A stretch of 57,471 nt of DNA from Candidatus Dojkabacteria bacterium (GCA_026415655.1 JAOAGR010000003.1:1-57471); one strand, 5' to 3'. Positions 17,163 through 26,701 are shown, numbered from the stretch's first letter. Numbers and translations are program-made. The notes: generated from the letters alone by a model not told the origin.

Positions 17163-18043
17163 TTAGCTCCGTCGCCTTTTTAATTCATCAAGCGTTTTCC
17201 CATCTTTATTTTTCCAATGCAACCATCCGTTTGTAGCTCCACCTTTTACAAAACCAGAAGCAGCACTAGGAGAAGAAAAGATCAATTTTCTTTTAACAAC
17301 ATTGTTTCCATTTTCTTCGGGCACCAAACTACCATCTTCTATAGTTTTCTCTCTTCTTTTTAATCTACCATATTCATATTTTTCAAATGACGGACTGTGT
17401 TTTCCTGAGACGATAGATCCCTCAAGAATAATAAATCCTTCATCTGTATAAAGCCCTATTGCATCGTAGTTTTTGCCTTTACAATAAAGTATTTCTTCCT
17501 GTTCATCTAGCTTGTCATTGAAATTTTCTAAAAATGTAAAACCGAGTGCTGAGGCTAGAATTTTCATATTTTCATAAAATTCATCCATCTGGTGTATATC
17601 TGTTCTAGGTAGTTTTGGCAGAGGTGGCACATTTTCATTTTGTAGTTTAACTGTATTGTTATTTTTTATTTGTTGAACTATTTTACTTTCTAAATATTTC
17701 ACATGTGCTTTTGTAAGATTATCATCCTTGGAGGTAAATACCATAACGAGATTCCAGAAATCTTTATTATTTTTATTATATGACGTATTATGCGTTTTGA
17801 AAATTCTTCGGCTTCCCCGACGTATACTGTTTTTTGATTTTCTTCTGAGTCACCAATCAGAAAATATACACATTGAGAGTTTAGATTTTCTCGGTTTTCG
17901 GGATTGTTTAATGTATTTTCTAACCTATTTCTAGGTATTAGATAAGCAATACCAGTCCAGTTTGATAACTCTACAATCTTAGTGCCAGTCGGTTCTCCAT
18001 CGGCTAGAGATATTTTTATGGTTTTCGGTTTCTGATTGTTCAT
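17163..18043 (-). pseudogene. GIY-YIG nuclease-like protein with DUF4357 domain, frameshifted
   Basis: The upstream frame (18043 to 17699) starts TIKISLADGEPTG and holds the GIY-YIG core as CVYFLIG...VYVGEAEEFSKRI. It then runs out of frame after HII. The second frame picks up in NNKDFWN and continues SKDDNLTKAHVKYLESKIV, with the DUF4357-type end GGATNGWLHWKNKDG. One lost or gained base in the A-rich stretch near 17765-17790 explains the break. Intact relatives are about 300-residue proteins of unknown role often found among restriction and mobile genes. A strong Shine-Dalgarno (AAGGAGAT) precedes its ATG, inside the end of the peptidase gene. That is rare in this window and may point to transfer. 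Confidence 0.75.
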
Positions 18044-18047
18044 ATTT

Positions 18048-19826
18048 TTATCTCCTTTTTATCTCCTCAAGGTAAATATTATTATTTTCAAGTCCGATTC
18101 TCCAAAAGTTTTCATCCTCTACATCTAATCCTATTTCGGAAAATATATCCTTGACATAATTAGAACATCCGGCCGACAGTACATGTTTTACTTTATTGAT
18201 ATTTTCTCTATTTTCTTTGTACAAAGTTTGTAAAGTCTTAGAAATTATCAGACCACTAGCGTAACTATATACATAAAAGAAATATCTTATGTGATTGATG
18301 TATACCCAATATTTCTCAAATCCTTTCATATCTACACTATTACCTAGATAATCGGACATTTCTTCTATAAACATCTGATCAATATCTTTTGAGGATAAAT
18401 AGCCTTTATTTTTAAATTCTTCATGTAAACGTCTTTCAAAAGAATAAATAGCTATTTGTCTATGAACTGAAGATATAAAATCATCTAACTTATTAACAAT
18501 AAAAGCAATCTTATCATCATCCCTTTTCATATCACCCAGGACAAAATCAGCAACCAAATCTTCAAAAAAGGTGCTGGCAACTTCTGCTATGGCTGTACTG
18601 TAGTCACAATAAATCCCCGGTTGATTTGCTCTAGTTAGTTCAAAATGTATTGCGTGACCTGTTTCGTGTGCAATTGTCGAAATATCATTGATTGTGCCGG
18701 TATAGTTTAATAAGATAAATCCTGGTATTTGTTTTGCAAATCCCATAAAAAATGCTCCACCTCTTTTGCCTTTTTTCGGTAAAAAGTCGATACGACCATC
18801 TATCAGCATCTGTTCAAATATTTGACCATATTCTGCTCCTATCTCATTCAAACCTTTATGTACTAAATTAATAGCCTCACCTGATGAAAATCTCTGTTGT
18901 ACATCACCATATTTTAATAATCTTTCATTATATTTGAGTTTTCTTTTACCTAATAGTTTAGCTTTGGTTTTATAATATTCCCGTGAAAACGAGTAATTAT
19001 TTTTTACAGCATTAATGAGCGAATTAACAAATTGTTTTGAGACTTCGTCATAAAAAAGTCTTTTTTCTTCAGGATCTGAATATTTTCTAAGTTCATCAAT
19101 AGTTTTTGAATATTCAAGTACGCTATTGATTTCTGTCTCTATGACTGGACTCCATTTTTCAAAAATCTTATTTAGTGCGTAAACTGCCTTGTCCCTTTTA
19201 ATTTTAGATGTATCTTTTGTTGATATAGTAAGTAGTTCTTCGAAAGTATATTCTTTTTGTTCACCATTGTCTTTTATCTTCCCTGTTGACGTTGATAGTA
19301 GTCTGCTTGTTAGATCTTTCCAATTCGATAAGACAGTTTTGGATAGTGCAAAAATAATATTTTCTCCCTCTTCAGAAAGCTTATACTTTGATTCTTCGAG
19401 CATTAGTTCCAAGAAATGTTTGTATTTCGCAAATTTTGAATCTTTTACTATATCTGGATTTTCTTTTAGGTATTTGACTATTTTCTGACGGTAAGATTCA
19501 AAGTTTTGTTGTATGTATTTTTCAATATCAAAGATTTTATTTTCTAAAGATTTAGCTTCATTATCTTCACTGTTTAGTGAAAGTCTTAGACTTGTGTATG
19601 CTGATGCTACTAGATATTTACCATGATCTTCCAAAATTCTATTGAATTCGTCGAGATATTCTAGAAGTGTTTCGATATTCTCAACTATATTTTTTATATT
19701 CCATTTATTGAAAAAATCGGTGTATTTTTGATTTTCTTGTGATATCAGAGATTCTATAGATTCTGCATGGAATTTATTTAATATAACATTAAGATTCCAC
19801 TCGGTATGATATTTTTTTGATGACAT
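18048..19826 (-). CDS. pepF: Oligoendopeptidase F, M3 family zinc peptidase
   Basis: 592 residues from ATG 19826. The TTG six bases upstream abuts the -10 box and is unlikely. The zinc motif HETGHAIHFE lies near residue 385, and the third ligand Glu is in the EVASTFFED helix some 25 residues later. The N-terminal helical lobe (about 1-200) and length fit PepF, a cytoplasmic enzyme that trims peptides of roughly 7-17 residues. It may recycle signal peptides or imported peptides for a cell with limited amino-acid synthesis (inference). The promoter TATAAT (19838-19833) lies six bases before the ATG. Confidence 0.93.
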   Translation of the reverse strand: MSSKKYHTEWNLNVILNKFHAESIESLISQENQKYTDFFNKWNIKNIVENIETLLEYLDEFNRILEDHGKYLVASAYTSLRLSLNSEDNEAKSLENKIFDIEKYIQQNFESYRQKIVKYLKENPDIVKDSKFAKYKHFLELMLEESKYKLSEEGENIIFALSKTVLSNWKDLTSRLLSTSTGKIKDNGEQKEYTFEELLTISTKDTSKIKRDKAVYALNKIFEKWSPVIETEINSVLEYSKTIDELRKYSDPEEKRLFYDEVSKQFVNSLINAVKNNYSFSREYYKTKAKLLGKRKLKYNERLLKYGDVQQRFSSGEAINLVHKGLNEIGAEYGQIFEQMLIDGRIDFLPKKGKRGGAFFMGFAKQIPGFILLNYTGTINDISTIAHETGHAIHFELTRANQPGIYCDYSTAIAEVASTFFEDLVADFVLGDMKRDDDKIAFIVNKLDDFISSVHRQIAIYSFERRLHEEFKNKGYLSSKDIDQMFIEEMSDYLGNSVDMKGFEKYWVYINHIRYFFYVYSYASGLIISKTLQTLYKENRENINKVKHVLSAGCSNYVKDIFSEIGLDVEDENFWRIGLENNNIYLEEIKRR

Positions 19827-19832
19827 AGTCAA

Positions 19833-19838
19833 ATTATA
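19833..19838 (-). promoter_or_regulatory. -10 box of pepF
   Basis: Consensus TATAAT on the minus strand, six bases upstream of the ATG at 19826. This predicts a leaderless transcript that may continue into the GIY-YIG gene four bases beyond the pepF stop. Confidence 0.5.
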
Positions 19839-19862
19839 AAGAAATTAAGTAGAAAATACTAA

Positions 19863-20525
19863 TTATCCCCATTTAATAGGTTTTTGATTTATGGATTCTA
19901 ATATTTGGTTTATTTTGCTAAAAGGTTTTGACCCTAAAAATCCTCGATTGGCAGATAATGGTGATGGATGAGCGGACTTAATAACAAAATGTCTACTTGT
20001 ATCTATCAATATTTCCTTTTTTTGGGCATGACTTCCCCACAAAACGAAAATTATCTGATTTTTCTTTTCTGAAATTATTTTAATTACACTATCAGTGAAA
20101 ATTTCCCATCCTATATTTGCATGAGAAGTCGGCTTATTGGCCTCTACAGTGAGTATAGTATTTAGAAGTAGTATCCCCTGCTCTGCCCAGTCTGAAAGAT
20201 TAGTTTTCCGTCTTTTGATATTCAAATCGCTCTCTAATTCTAGAAATATATTCTTAAGCGATGGTGGAGTTGCGATCCCATCGGGTACTGAAAAGGCCAA
20301 CCCGTGCGCTTGATTTGGACCGTGATATGGATCCTGACCTAATATTACCACTTTGAGTTTATGAAATGGACAGTGATTAAAAGCATTAAAGATATTGTTG
20401 CCTTTAGGATAGATTGTTTTTGTTTTGTATTCTTTTTTTAAAAAATTAGCTAGATTTATAAAATATGCCTTTTCAAATTCTTCTTTCAACACTTCATACC
20501 AGCTAGGTTCTATTTTTACTTGCAT
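19863..20525 (-). CDS. ung: Uracil-DNA glycosylase, family 1
   Basis: 220 residues, typical length. It removes uracil from DNA at the start of base excision repair. The water-activating motif VILGQDPYHGPNQAHGLAFSV is intact, as are the uracil-binding LLLNTILTVE and FVLWGSHAQ strands and the DNA-minor-groove loop HPSPLSA. Nfo at 7.9 kb would process the abasic product. Its ATG lies only 18 bases from the ATG of divergent dprA, so both promoters are packed into or overlap this gap. Confidence 0.97.
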   Translation of the reverse strand: MQVKIEPSWYEVLKEEFEKAYFINLANFLKKEYKTKTIYPKGNNIFNAFNHCPFHKLKVVILGQDPYHGPNQAHGLAFSVPDGIATPPSLKNIFLELESDLNIKRRKTNLSDWAEQGILLLNTILTVEANKPTSHANIGWEIFTDSVIKIISEKKNQIIFVLWGSHAQKKEILIDTSRHFVIKSAHPSPLSANRGFLGSKPFSKINQILESINQKPIKWG

Positions 20526-20528
20526 AAA

Positions 20529-20540
20529 TATAAAATTCTA
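20529..20540. promoter_or_regulatory. Back-to-back -10 boxes of ung and dprA
   Basis: Plus strand TATAAA at 20529-20534 lies nine bases before the dprA ATG. Minus strand TAGAAT at 20540-20535 lies nine bases before the ung ATG. The two boxes abut inside an 18-base intergenic space. Confidence 0.45.
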
Positions 20541-20543
20541 TCT

Positions 20544-21620
20544 ATGGATTATCTTAAATTCAATTTACTAACATTAAAAGCCTTGAATGGTATAGGTGAT
20601 AGAACGATTTTGTATTTGTTACAAAATAAAAGAGATGATCTCAATCAAAATTTAAATTATGATCAATTGAAAGAGTTAATACCTAAAAGACTGAATAAAT
20701 TAACCAAAGACGATTTTAATAAAGCTTGTAAAATTGCAGAGAAATATCATGAATATGACCTAGTTACTTATTTAGATTCTATATATCCTGATGCTCTGAA
20801 ACAAATATATAGTCCTCCACCAGTTTTGTTTTTCAAAGGAAATCTTGATTATGCATATCTCAAATCTTTGGCGATAGTTGGTATGCGTAAAGCTACAAGT
20901 TACGGTATCAAAACGGTTAAATATTTTGTACAAGGTTTTTCATATATGAAAGACTTTACAATTATTTCTGGGCTTGCGTATGGGATTGATTCTATTGCTC
21001 ATGAAGAATCATTGGTTCACGAATTAAAATGTGTAGCAGTTTTAGGTTCTGGATTGAATAATATTTACCCACTATCAAATAAAAAATTAGCACAAAAGAT
21101 TATTGATCAAGGTGGTGCGGTTATTTCTGAACTTTTTCCTGATACTGAACCACAACCTCATTATTTCCCATTAAGAAACCGAATTATTGCAGGATTGTCT
21201 AGAGGTGTTTTAGTTATAGAGGCTGGAGAAAAAAGTGGGTCTTTGATTACTGCAAAATTGGCTTTTGATGAAGGAAGATTTGTCTTTTCTGTCCCAGCGG
21301 ATATATTTCGTGAAAGTTATAAAGGTAACAATTTATTGATCAAAAATAATATATCAAATCTTGTACTTTCAGCGGATGATATATTGACAGCTTATGGATT
21401 TGATCGACAAAATTTAAGTTTTCAAAACAAATCCGAAATACAATTTGAGGATCCAAGATATAAAGTTATCTTAGATTTATTAAAGTCGGATTATTTATCG
21501 GCAGATATAATTTCCTCGAAAACTGGAATAGATATTTCAGAGGTAAATGTTATCTTACAAGAATTAGAAATTCTGGATATTGTCAGAATCAATGAAAGAG
21601 GCGAATATCAGATTTCATAA
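20544..21620 (+). CDS. dprA: DNA processing protein DprA
   Basis: 358 residues from ATG 20544. The TTG at 20520 overlaps the ung start and is rejected. An N-terminal helix-hairpin-helix/SAM-like region (about 1-75) is followed by the DprA Rossmann domain (about 80-290), with GMRKATSYG, SGLAYGIDSIAH, GSGLNNIYPLSN, PLRNRIIAGLS and EKSGSLITA. A C-terminal winged helix follows (about 300-358). DprA binds incoming single-stranded DNA and loads RecA during transformation. It is the cytoplasmic receiver for the ComEA/ComEC/pilus system encoded in this window. No SD is visible. Confidence 0.95.
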   Translation: MDYLKFNLLTLKALNGIGDRTILYLLQNKRDDLNQNLNYDQLKELIPKRLNKLTKDDFNKACKIAEKYHEYDLVTYLDSIYPDALKQIYSPPPVLFFKGNLDYAYLKSLAIVGMRKATSYGIKTVKYFVQGFSYMKDFTIISGLAYGIDSIAHEESLVHELKCVAVLGSGLNNIYPLSNKKLAQKIIDQGGAVISELFPDTEPQPHYFPLRNRIIAGLSRGVLVIEAGEKSGSLITAKLAFDEGRFVFSVPADIFRESYKGNNLLIKNNISNLVLSADDILTAYGFDRQNLSFQNKSEIQFEDPRYKVILDLLKSDYLSADIISSKTGIDISEVNVILQELEILDIVRINERGEYQIS

Positions 21621-21622
21621 AT

Positions 21623-22843
21623 CTATTGAGGCATTCCAATAGCAGTTGCAAGATTAAATATTGGTAAATATACTGCTATAGCAAGACCGCCCACCACAAC
21701 ACCCATCAAAATAAGAATCATTGGTTCCATGAGTTTGTTTAAGTTATTCACTAAGTTATCAACCTCTTTTTGAAATTGTACGCCAACTTTGAAAGTCACC
21801 TCATCTACTTTACCTATTTCTTCACCTACTCTAATCATATGACCTAGAAGTGGTGGAATATCAGGATTTGCTAATAAAGGTGCTGATAGTGGTATACCTT
21901 TTTCCACCTTCTTGGCGCATTCTTCGATAGCATCTTGAAATGTTTTATTTGAAAGGGAATTTCCAACCAAATTTAGAGCATCTACTATTGGTATACCTGC
22001 ATTTAAAAGCATGGAAAATGTATTTGCAAATGAAACAACTTGTGATTTACCAATAATTTCACCTGCTATTGGTATTTTTAACACAAGCTTGTCTAAAACT
22101 TTCTTTCCTGATGGCGTACTGTAATAATAAAACAATGATCCAAATGCAAATAATATCGCTACAAGTAATACTATACCTCCCCAACTTGTTATAAATTTGC
22201 TTATGTTTACAACAATTTGTGTGGCTAGTGGGAGTTCTAGATTCATTGATTCGTATAATTCAGACATTTGAGGAATCATTGAAGTCATAAGCAAAATCAC
22301 GACTACGATTATAATTATCAATACAATTGCAGGATACATCAGGGCTCCTTGTACTCGAGCTTGAAAGTCAGCTTTTTTCTCAAGTTCATCAGTCACTCTT
22401 GTTAGTATTTTATCTAGATTACCGGATTCTTCACCTGCTTTTATTAAATTAATTTCTAATGGATCAAATATATCAGTATATGCTGATAATGCTTTAGATA
22501 ATGTACTACCCCCTTCAATGGTTTCTTTGATTTTCTTTACAACATCCTTAAAATAAAGATTGTTTATTTGTTCGCGAGAGATTTCTAGGGCTTGCACTAA
22601 AGGTATACCTGCTTCGACCATAAAAGCAAGCTGCCTTATGAATGTGACTTTTTCTTTTAATGGTATACCGCCAATATTAATTTTTTGTAATGTTTCTAAA
22701 TCTATTCCTTTCTTTTTTAGTTGAAGTATAGTTAGATTTTGTGATAACAAAAAATCTGATGCCTGTTCTAAATTTTCAGCTTCAATCTCACCATATCTAA
22801 TTTGTTTTTTTTGGTCAATTACTTTGTAATTGAATATAGCCAT
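21623..22843 (-). CDS. pilC: Type IV pilus inner-membrane platform protein PilC
   Basis: 406 residues. Two T2SSF domains (about 70-195 and 275-395) each contain the helical core, with FIRQLAFMVEAGIPLVQALE and FANTFSMLLNAGIPIVDALN as the repeated signature. Three membrane segments lie near 170-190, 220-245 and 375-398. PilC sits under the pilus and couples PilB and PilT motors to pilin insertion and removal. It is the last gene of a pilB-pilT-pilC operon, 11 bases after pilT. Its stop lies two bases from the stop of convergent dprA. Confidence 0.96.
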   Translation of the reverse strand: MAIFNYKVIDQKKQIRYGEIEAENLEQASDFLLSQNLTILQLKKKGIDLETLQKINIGGIPLKEKVTFIRQLAFMVEAGIPLVQALEISREQINNLYFKDVVKKIKETIEGGSTLSKALSAYTDIFDPLEINLIKAGEESGNLDKILTRVTDELEKKADFQARVQGALMYPAIVLIIIIVVVILLMTSMIPQMSELYESMNLELPLATQIVVNISKFITSWGGIVLLVAILFAFGSLFYYYSTPSGKKVLDKLVLKIPIAGEIIGKSQVVSFANTFSMLLNAGIPIVDALNLVGNSLSNKTFQDAIEECAKKVEKGIPLSAPLLANPDIPPLLGHMIRVGEEIGKVDEVTFKVGVQFQKEVDNLVNNLNKLMEPMILILMGVVVGGLAIAVYLPIFNLATAIGMPQ

Positions 22844-22854
22844 ATTTATCTTAT

Positions 22855-24828
22855 TTACATATTAATTTTTAGCATTTTTTGTAGTTCATTGGGGCGTATT
22901 GCATACTCAAATGCTGTATCTACAGTTATTGCACCTGCTCTAATTAGTTGAACCAATGACTTTTCAAGTTGAATCATTCCCAAATCAGCACTTGTCGCTA
23001 TTACATTGTCAATTTGAAATACCTTTCCTTCTCTAATAAGATTTTGGATTGCCGGCGTCACAATCATTAACTCTATCACTGCTTTTCTACCCCCGCCAAT
23101 AAGTGGAACTAGTCTTTGACTAAGTATACCCTTTAAGACTCCTGCTAACTGATTTTTAATTTGTTCTTGTTGGTGTGGTGGAAATACATCAATTATACGG
23201 TCTATTGATTGAGCTGCACTGTTTGTGTGTAATGTTGCAAAAACTAAGTGTCCTGTTTCCGATAAAGTAAGAGCTGATTGTATAGTTTCTAAGTCTCTTA
23301 ACTCACCTACCAATATGACATCAAGATCTTCTCTTAATGCACTGCGCAGAGCAATGTTCCAATCATGTGTATCAGTACCGATTTCTCTTTGACTGACGAA
23401 TGCTTTTGCTTTAGGATATACATATTCAATAGGATCTTCGATTGTAAGTATATGTTTGGCTTCTGTTTCATTGATATGTTGAATCATAGCAGCAAGAGTT
23501 GTTGATTTTCCTGAACCTGTAGGCCCTGTAACCAAAAATAATCCTTGTGAGTATTTTGTAAATTCTAGCAATATATTAGGAAGACCAAGCTCTGCTAACG
23601 ATCTAATACGTTGAGGAATCAGACGATAAGCAGCAGCATATGAGTTTCTTTCGAAGTAAGCATTTATCCTGAATCGTGCCTTATCTTCATGTTGATAAGA
23701 GAGGTCAACCTCTTTATTAATTTCCAATAATTCTTTATGGCCTTGTGATAATGATTGAAAGACAAAATTTTTGACTTCTTCTTTTGTGAGCGGATCACCA
23801 ACTGGCTTTAAAATATCATCGACGCGTATTGTGGGGGGATATCCAGCTGCTATATGAAGATCCGATCCTTTTAATTCTAAAACTTTATCTAATAATTCAG
23901 AAATACTTCTAAACTGTTCTTTTTTAATAGTGGTATTCGTTTTAACATCATAAATATTTTGTGCATTTAGTTCATCAGTAGTATTTATATTTGGATCGGG
24001 TGAATTGTTTGTATTTATGTTCACTGAATTATCTAATGTTTCTGATTGGTTAAATATGTTAGGATTTTGATTAGAATATAAATCGGAAGAATTATTTTTC
24101 ATTTGATTGGCGTTTGCCATTGCAACGTTGGTGTTAGAATCTAACTGTATTGAATTCGACTCTATTCCATTAGGGATATAACTATCTGTATTAATATTGA
24201 CTTGTGAATTAGATGATATATCGGTATTTGAAACTTGTTGGTTGGATAGTTGTTGAACGTAAGGGGAAACATAACCGCCTATCGATGTTGTAAAGTCGTT
24301 TTGGGGATTTTGGCTGTTAGGGAGTTGTTCAAAATTATTGGATGATTCGTAATTATCAGTTTGAGATTGTTCCAAATTGTCTTGGTTCGAATTGAATTGT
24401 AAATTAGATGCTATGTCTTGTGTGTTAAAACTTATGTTATTTTCGGAATTGTTTGGATAGAAATTTGTATTATTGTTATAATCAGCTGAGCTTAAATACT
24501 GTTGTTGATTAGAAAAGCTTTGGTTATTAACAAATTGATCAGGCTGGTTCTGTGAATTATCTTGTATTGATTGGAAGGAGTGTTGAAATACTTCACTAGT
24601 TCTATTTTCATTTGAGATTTCAAAGTTTTGATTATCTATGGTCTGTCTATCACTATTTGCATTGGGCTGCTGTTTGGGTTGATTTTGCTGCGTTTGTTGG
24701 AATTGTTGAAAAGTTTGAATTTGTTGTTGAGGTTGAATAGTTTGTGTAGTTTGTTGTTGACCTGTTGGTGTGAAAAAGTTATTCATTTGCTGTTCCAGAA
24801 ATGGGCTCATTAGATTGTTGTCGTTCAT
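22855..24828 (-). CDS. pilT: Type IV pilus retraction ATPase PilT with long Q/N-rich N-terminus
   Basis: 657 residues from ATG 24828. A TTG at 24852 is in frame but weaker. The last 350 residues are a complete PilT: an N-terminal PAS-like domain beginning SISELLDKVLELKGSDLHI, Walker A GPTGSGKST, Asp box IEDPIEYVY, Walker B VGELRD and His box HTNS. The hexamer powers pilus retraction, which pulls DNA in. The first 300 residues are nearly all Gln, Asn, Ser and Thr, with runs such as QQQIQTFQQFQQTQQNQ, a prion-like low-complexity sequence that PilT normally lacks. Its function is unknown. It follows pilB by 36 bases. Confidence 0.93.
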   Translation of the reverse strand: MNDNNLMSPFLEQQMNNFFTPTGQQQTTQTIQPQQQIQTFQQFQQTQQNQPKQQPNANSDRQTIDNQNFEISNENRTSEVFQHSFQSIQDNSQNQPDQFVNNQSFSNQQQYLSSADYNNNTNFYPNNSENNISFNTQDIASNLQFNSNQDNLEQSQTDNYESSNNFEQLPNSQNPQNDFTTSIGGYVSPYVQQLSNQQVSNTDISSNSQVNINTDSYIPNGIESNSIQLDSNTNVAMANANQMKNNSSDLYSNQNPNIFNQSETLDNSVNINTNNSPDPNINTTDELNAQNIYDVKTNTTIKKEQFRSISELLDKVLELKGSDLHIAAGYPPTIRVDDILKPVGDPLTKEEVKNFVFQSLSQGHKELLEINKEVDLSYQHEDKARFRINAYFERNSYAAAYRLIPQRIRSLAELGLPNILLEFTKYSQGLFLVTGPTGSGKSTTLAAMIQHINETEAKHILTIEDPIEYVYPKAKAFVSQREIGTDTHDWNIALRSALREDLDVILVGELRDLETIQSALTLSETGHLVFATLHTNSAAQSIDRIIDVFPPHQQEQIKNQLAGVLKGILSQRLVPLIGGGRKAVIELMIVTPAIQNLIREGKVFQIDNVIATSADLGMIQLEKSLVQLIRAGAITVDTAFEYAIRPNELQKMLKINM

Positions 24829-24864
24829 ATATATCAGATTAAAATATTTCAAATTTTTTGTCTA

Positions 24865-26661
24865 TTATGTATGAATTACTCTTTGTACCTCTTCGATGGT
24901 AGTAATTCCTTCCAGCGCTTTAAAATATCCATCCTCTACCATTCTTATCATACCCTCACTTATTGCTTGATTTTCGATCTCGCTAGTACTTGCATGTTTC
25001 ATCACAAGGGCTCCGATTTTTTCTGAAACTTTAAATACTTCAAATATACCGATTCGACCAGTATATCCAGTAAAGTTGCATTTTTCACATCCTCTTCCTT
25101 TAAATAAGAATATGTTATTTGATTCCAAATTTGTATTTTCAATAGGGATTTTTTCTGTCTCAATGAGTTTAGATTGAAATTGTAAATATTTGTTTTCATC
25201 TAAATAAGAAGTATGACTTAAGACTCTTCGTAACTCTAATATTTCTTCTTCTTTGGCATGATAAGCATACTTGCAATTTTTACAAATTCTGCGACAGAGC
25301 CTCTGTGCACAACATATACTTACTGTGGAAGCCACAATGTATGGTTCAATCCCCATATCCAGAAGTCGTGGTAGTGTTCCTGCGGCACTATTTGTGTGTA
25401 ATGTTGAAATTACCAAATGTCCTGTTAATGAAGCTTGTGCCGCTAACTCTGCAGTTTCTTGATCTCGTATTTCTCCCACAGATATAATGTCGGGATCTTG
25501 TCTTAAAAACGCTCTTAATGCTGACGCAAATGTTAGACCTGCTTCTTCATTTACTTGTACTTGGTTGATGCCTGGGATGCGTATTTCAACAGGATCCTCA
25601 ATAGAGACTATATTTACATCTGGCTTGTTTAATAGAGACATGCTAGTGGCAACTGTGACTGTTTTTCCTGAACCTGTAGGACCTGTTACTAGGATAATAC
25701 CTGTAGTTGCTTTTAATCCTTCTTTAAATACCTTAAGGGCATTACCTCGCATACCTGTATCCTCAAGATTTAAAATACCCAGATCTTTCCTAAGTAAACG
25801 TATCACAATTTTTTCTCCCCATACTGTTGGTAAAGACGATATACGTAGGTCTATTTCATTTCCCTCGTATTTTATCTGTGATCGCCCGTCTAAAGGTTTT
25901 CTTTTTTCGTCGATTGGCATTTTACCGAGTATTTTGATCCTAGAAACTAAAGCTGGACCTAATGCTGGTGGAATAGTGATCTTTTCTACCAAAATTCCAT
26001 TTATTCTGTAACGAACCCTTATTATGTTTTCTTGTGGTTCAATATGAATGTCTGAAGACTTTTCAATTATTGCTGTTTGGATTATGAGAGTAACTAGTTT
26101 TGCGATAGGAGTATTTTTTAGATCAACATCATTAAGTTTTGTATCTTCGATTTTAGAAATGTCGATTATATCTTCGTCAGATTTTGCTTTTTCTATGACA
26201 TTTGAAAATTCAGAACTTATCTTGGTGTCTGTGAATTGGCTTAGGACCGATTTTATATCGCTTTCATTTGCTATAAATAATTCTAGTCTTCCATTTATCT
26301 TTTGTTCAATGAGTCTTAAATATTGTAGATTAATTGGATTGGCAATGGCTGCTTTATATGTATTACCGTTTTTCTTTTCAAAAATTATAATCTTATTTTT
26401 TTCGCATTCATCTATTGGCAGTAAGGATATGATATTTTTATCAATTTTGATTGATTTAATATCAATAATAGGTAGGCCATAAAGAACTGATTTAGCATGT
26501 GTTATTTGTTCTTCGGTTACTAATTTGTGTTCTAATAGAAGTTTTTCTGGTGAAATCTTTTTAATTAATGATTCATTTTTAATTTGTTTATATGTATCAA
26601 TTGAGATTATATTTTCGTTTACGAGGACATCTAAAATACTTGTTATTACACCAGCCGGCAT
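24865..26661 (-). CDS. pilB: Type IV pilus assembly ATPase PilB (GspE family)
   Basis: 598 residues. An N-terminal MshEN/T2SSE_N domain (about 1-150) leads to the GspE ATPase (about 180-560). Walker A is GPTGSGKTVTVA, the Asp box SIEDPVEI, Walker B SVGEIRD and the His box HTNSAAG. A tetracysteine zinc knuckle is seen as CRRICKNC and CEKCNFTG, as expected for PilB. The hexamer drives pilin polymerisation. It heads the minus-strand pilB-pilT-pilC operon and is divergent from the delta'-like gene with 40 bases between. Confidence 0.96.
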   Translation of the reverse strand: MPAGVITSILDVLVNENIISIDTYKQIKNESLIKKISPEKLLLEHKLVTEEQITHAKSVLYGLPIIDIKSIKIDKNIISLLPIDECEKNKIIIFEKKNGNTYKAAIANPINLQYLRLIEQKINGRLELFIANESDIKSVLSQFTDTKISSEFSNVIEKAKSDEDIIDISKIEDTKLNDVDLKNTPIAKLVTLIIQTAIIEKSSDIHIEPQENIIRVRYRINGILVEKITIPPALGPALVSRIKILGKMPIDEKRKPLDGRSQIKYEGNEIDLRISSLPTVWGEKIVIRLLRKDLGILNLEDTGMRGNALKVFKEGLKATTGIILVTGPTGSGKTVTVATSMSLLNKPDVNIVSIEDPVEIRIPGINQVQVNEEAGLTFASALRAFLRQDPDIISVGEIRDQETAELAAQASLTGHLVISTLHTNSAAGTLPRLLDMGIEPYIVASTVSICCAQRLCRRICKNCKYAYHAKEEEILELRRVLSHTSYLDENKYLQFQSKLIETEKIPIENTNLESNNIFLFKGRGCEKCNFTGYTGRIGIFEVFKVSEKIGALVMKHASTSEIENQAISEGMIRMVEDGYFKALEGITTIEEVQRVIHT

Positions 26662-26686
26662 TGCATAATAGTTTTATTAAATTTGA

Positions 26687-26692
26687 TATGAT
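26687..26692 (+). promoter_or_regulatory. Predicted -10 box of the delta'-like gene
   Basis: TATGAT, nine bases before ATG 26702, inside the 40-base gap shared with divergent pilB. Confidence 0.4.
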
Positions 26693-26701
26693 TGTCAAAT
26701 A

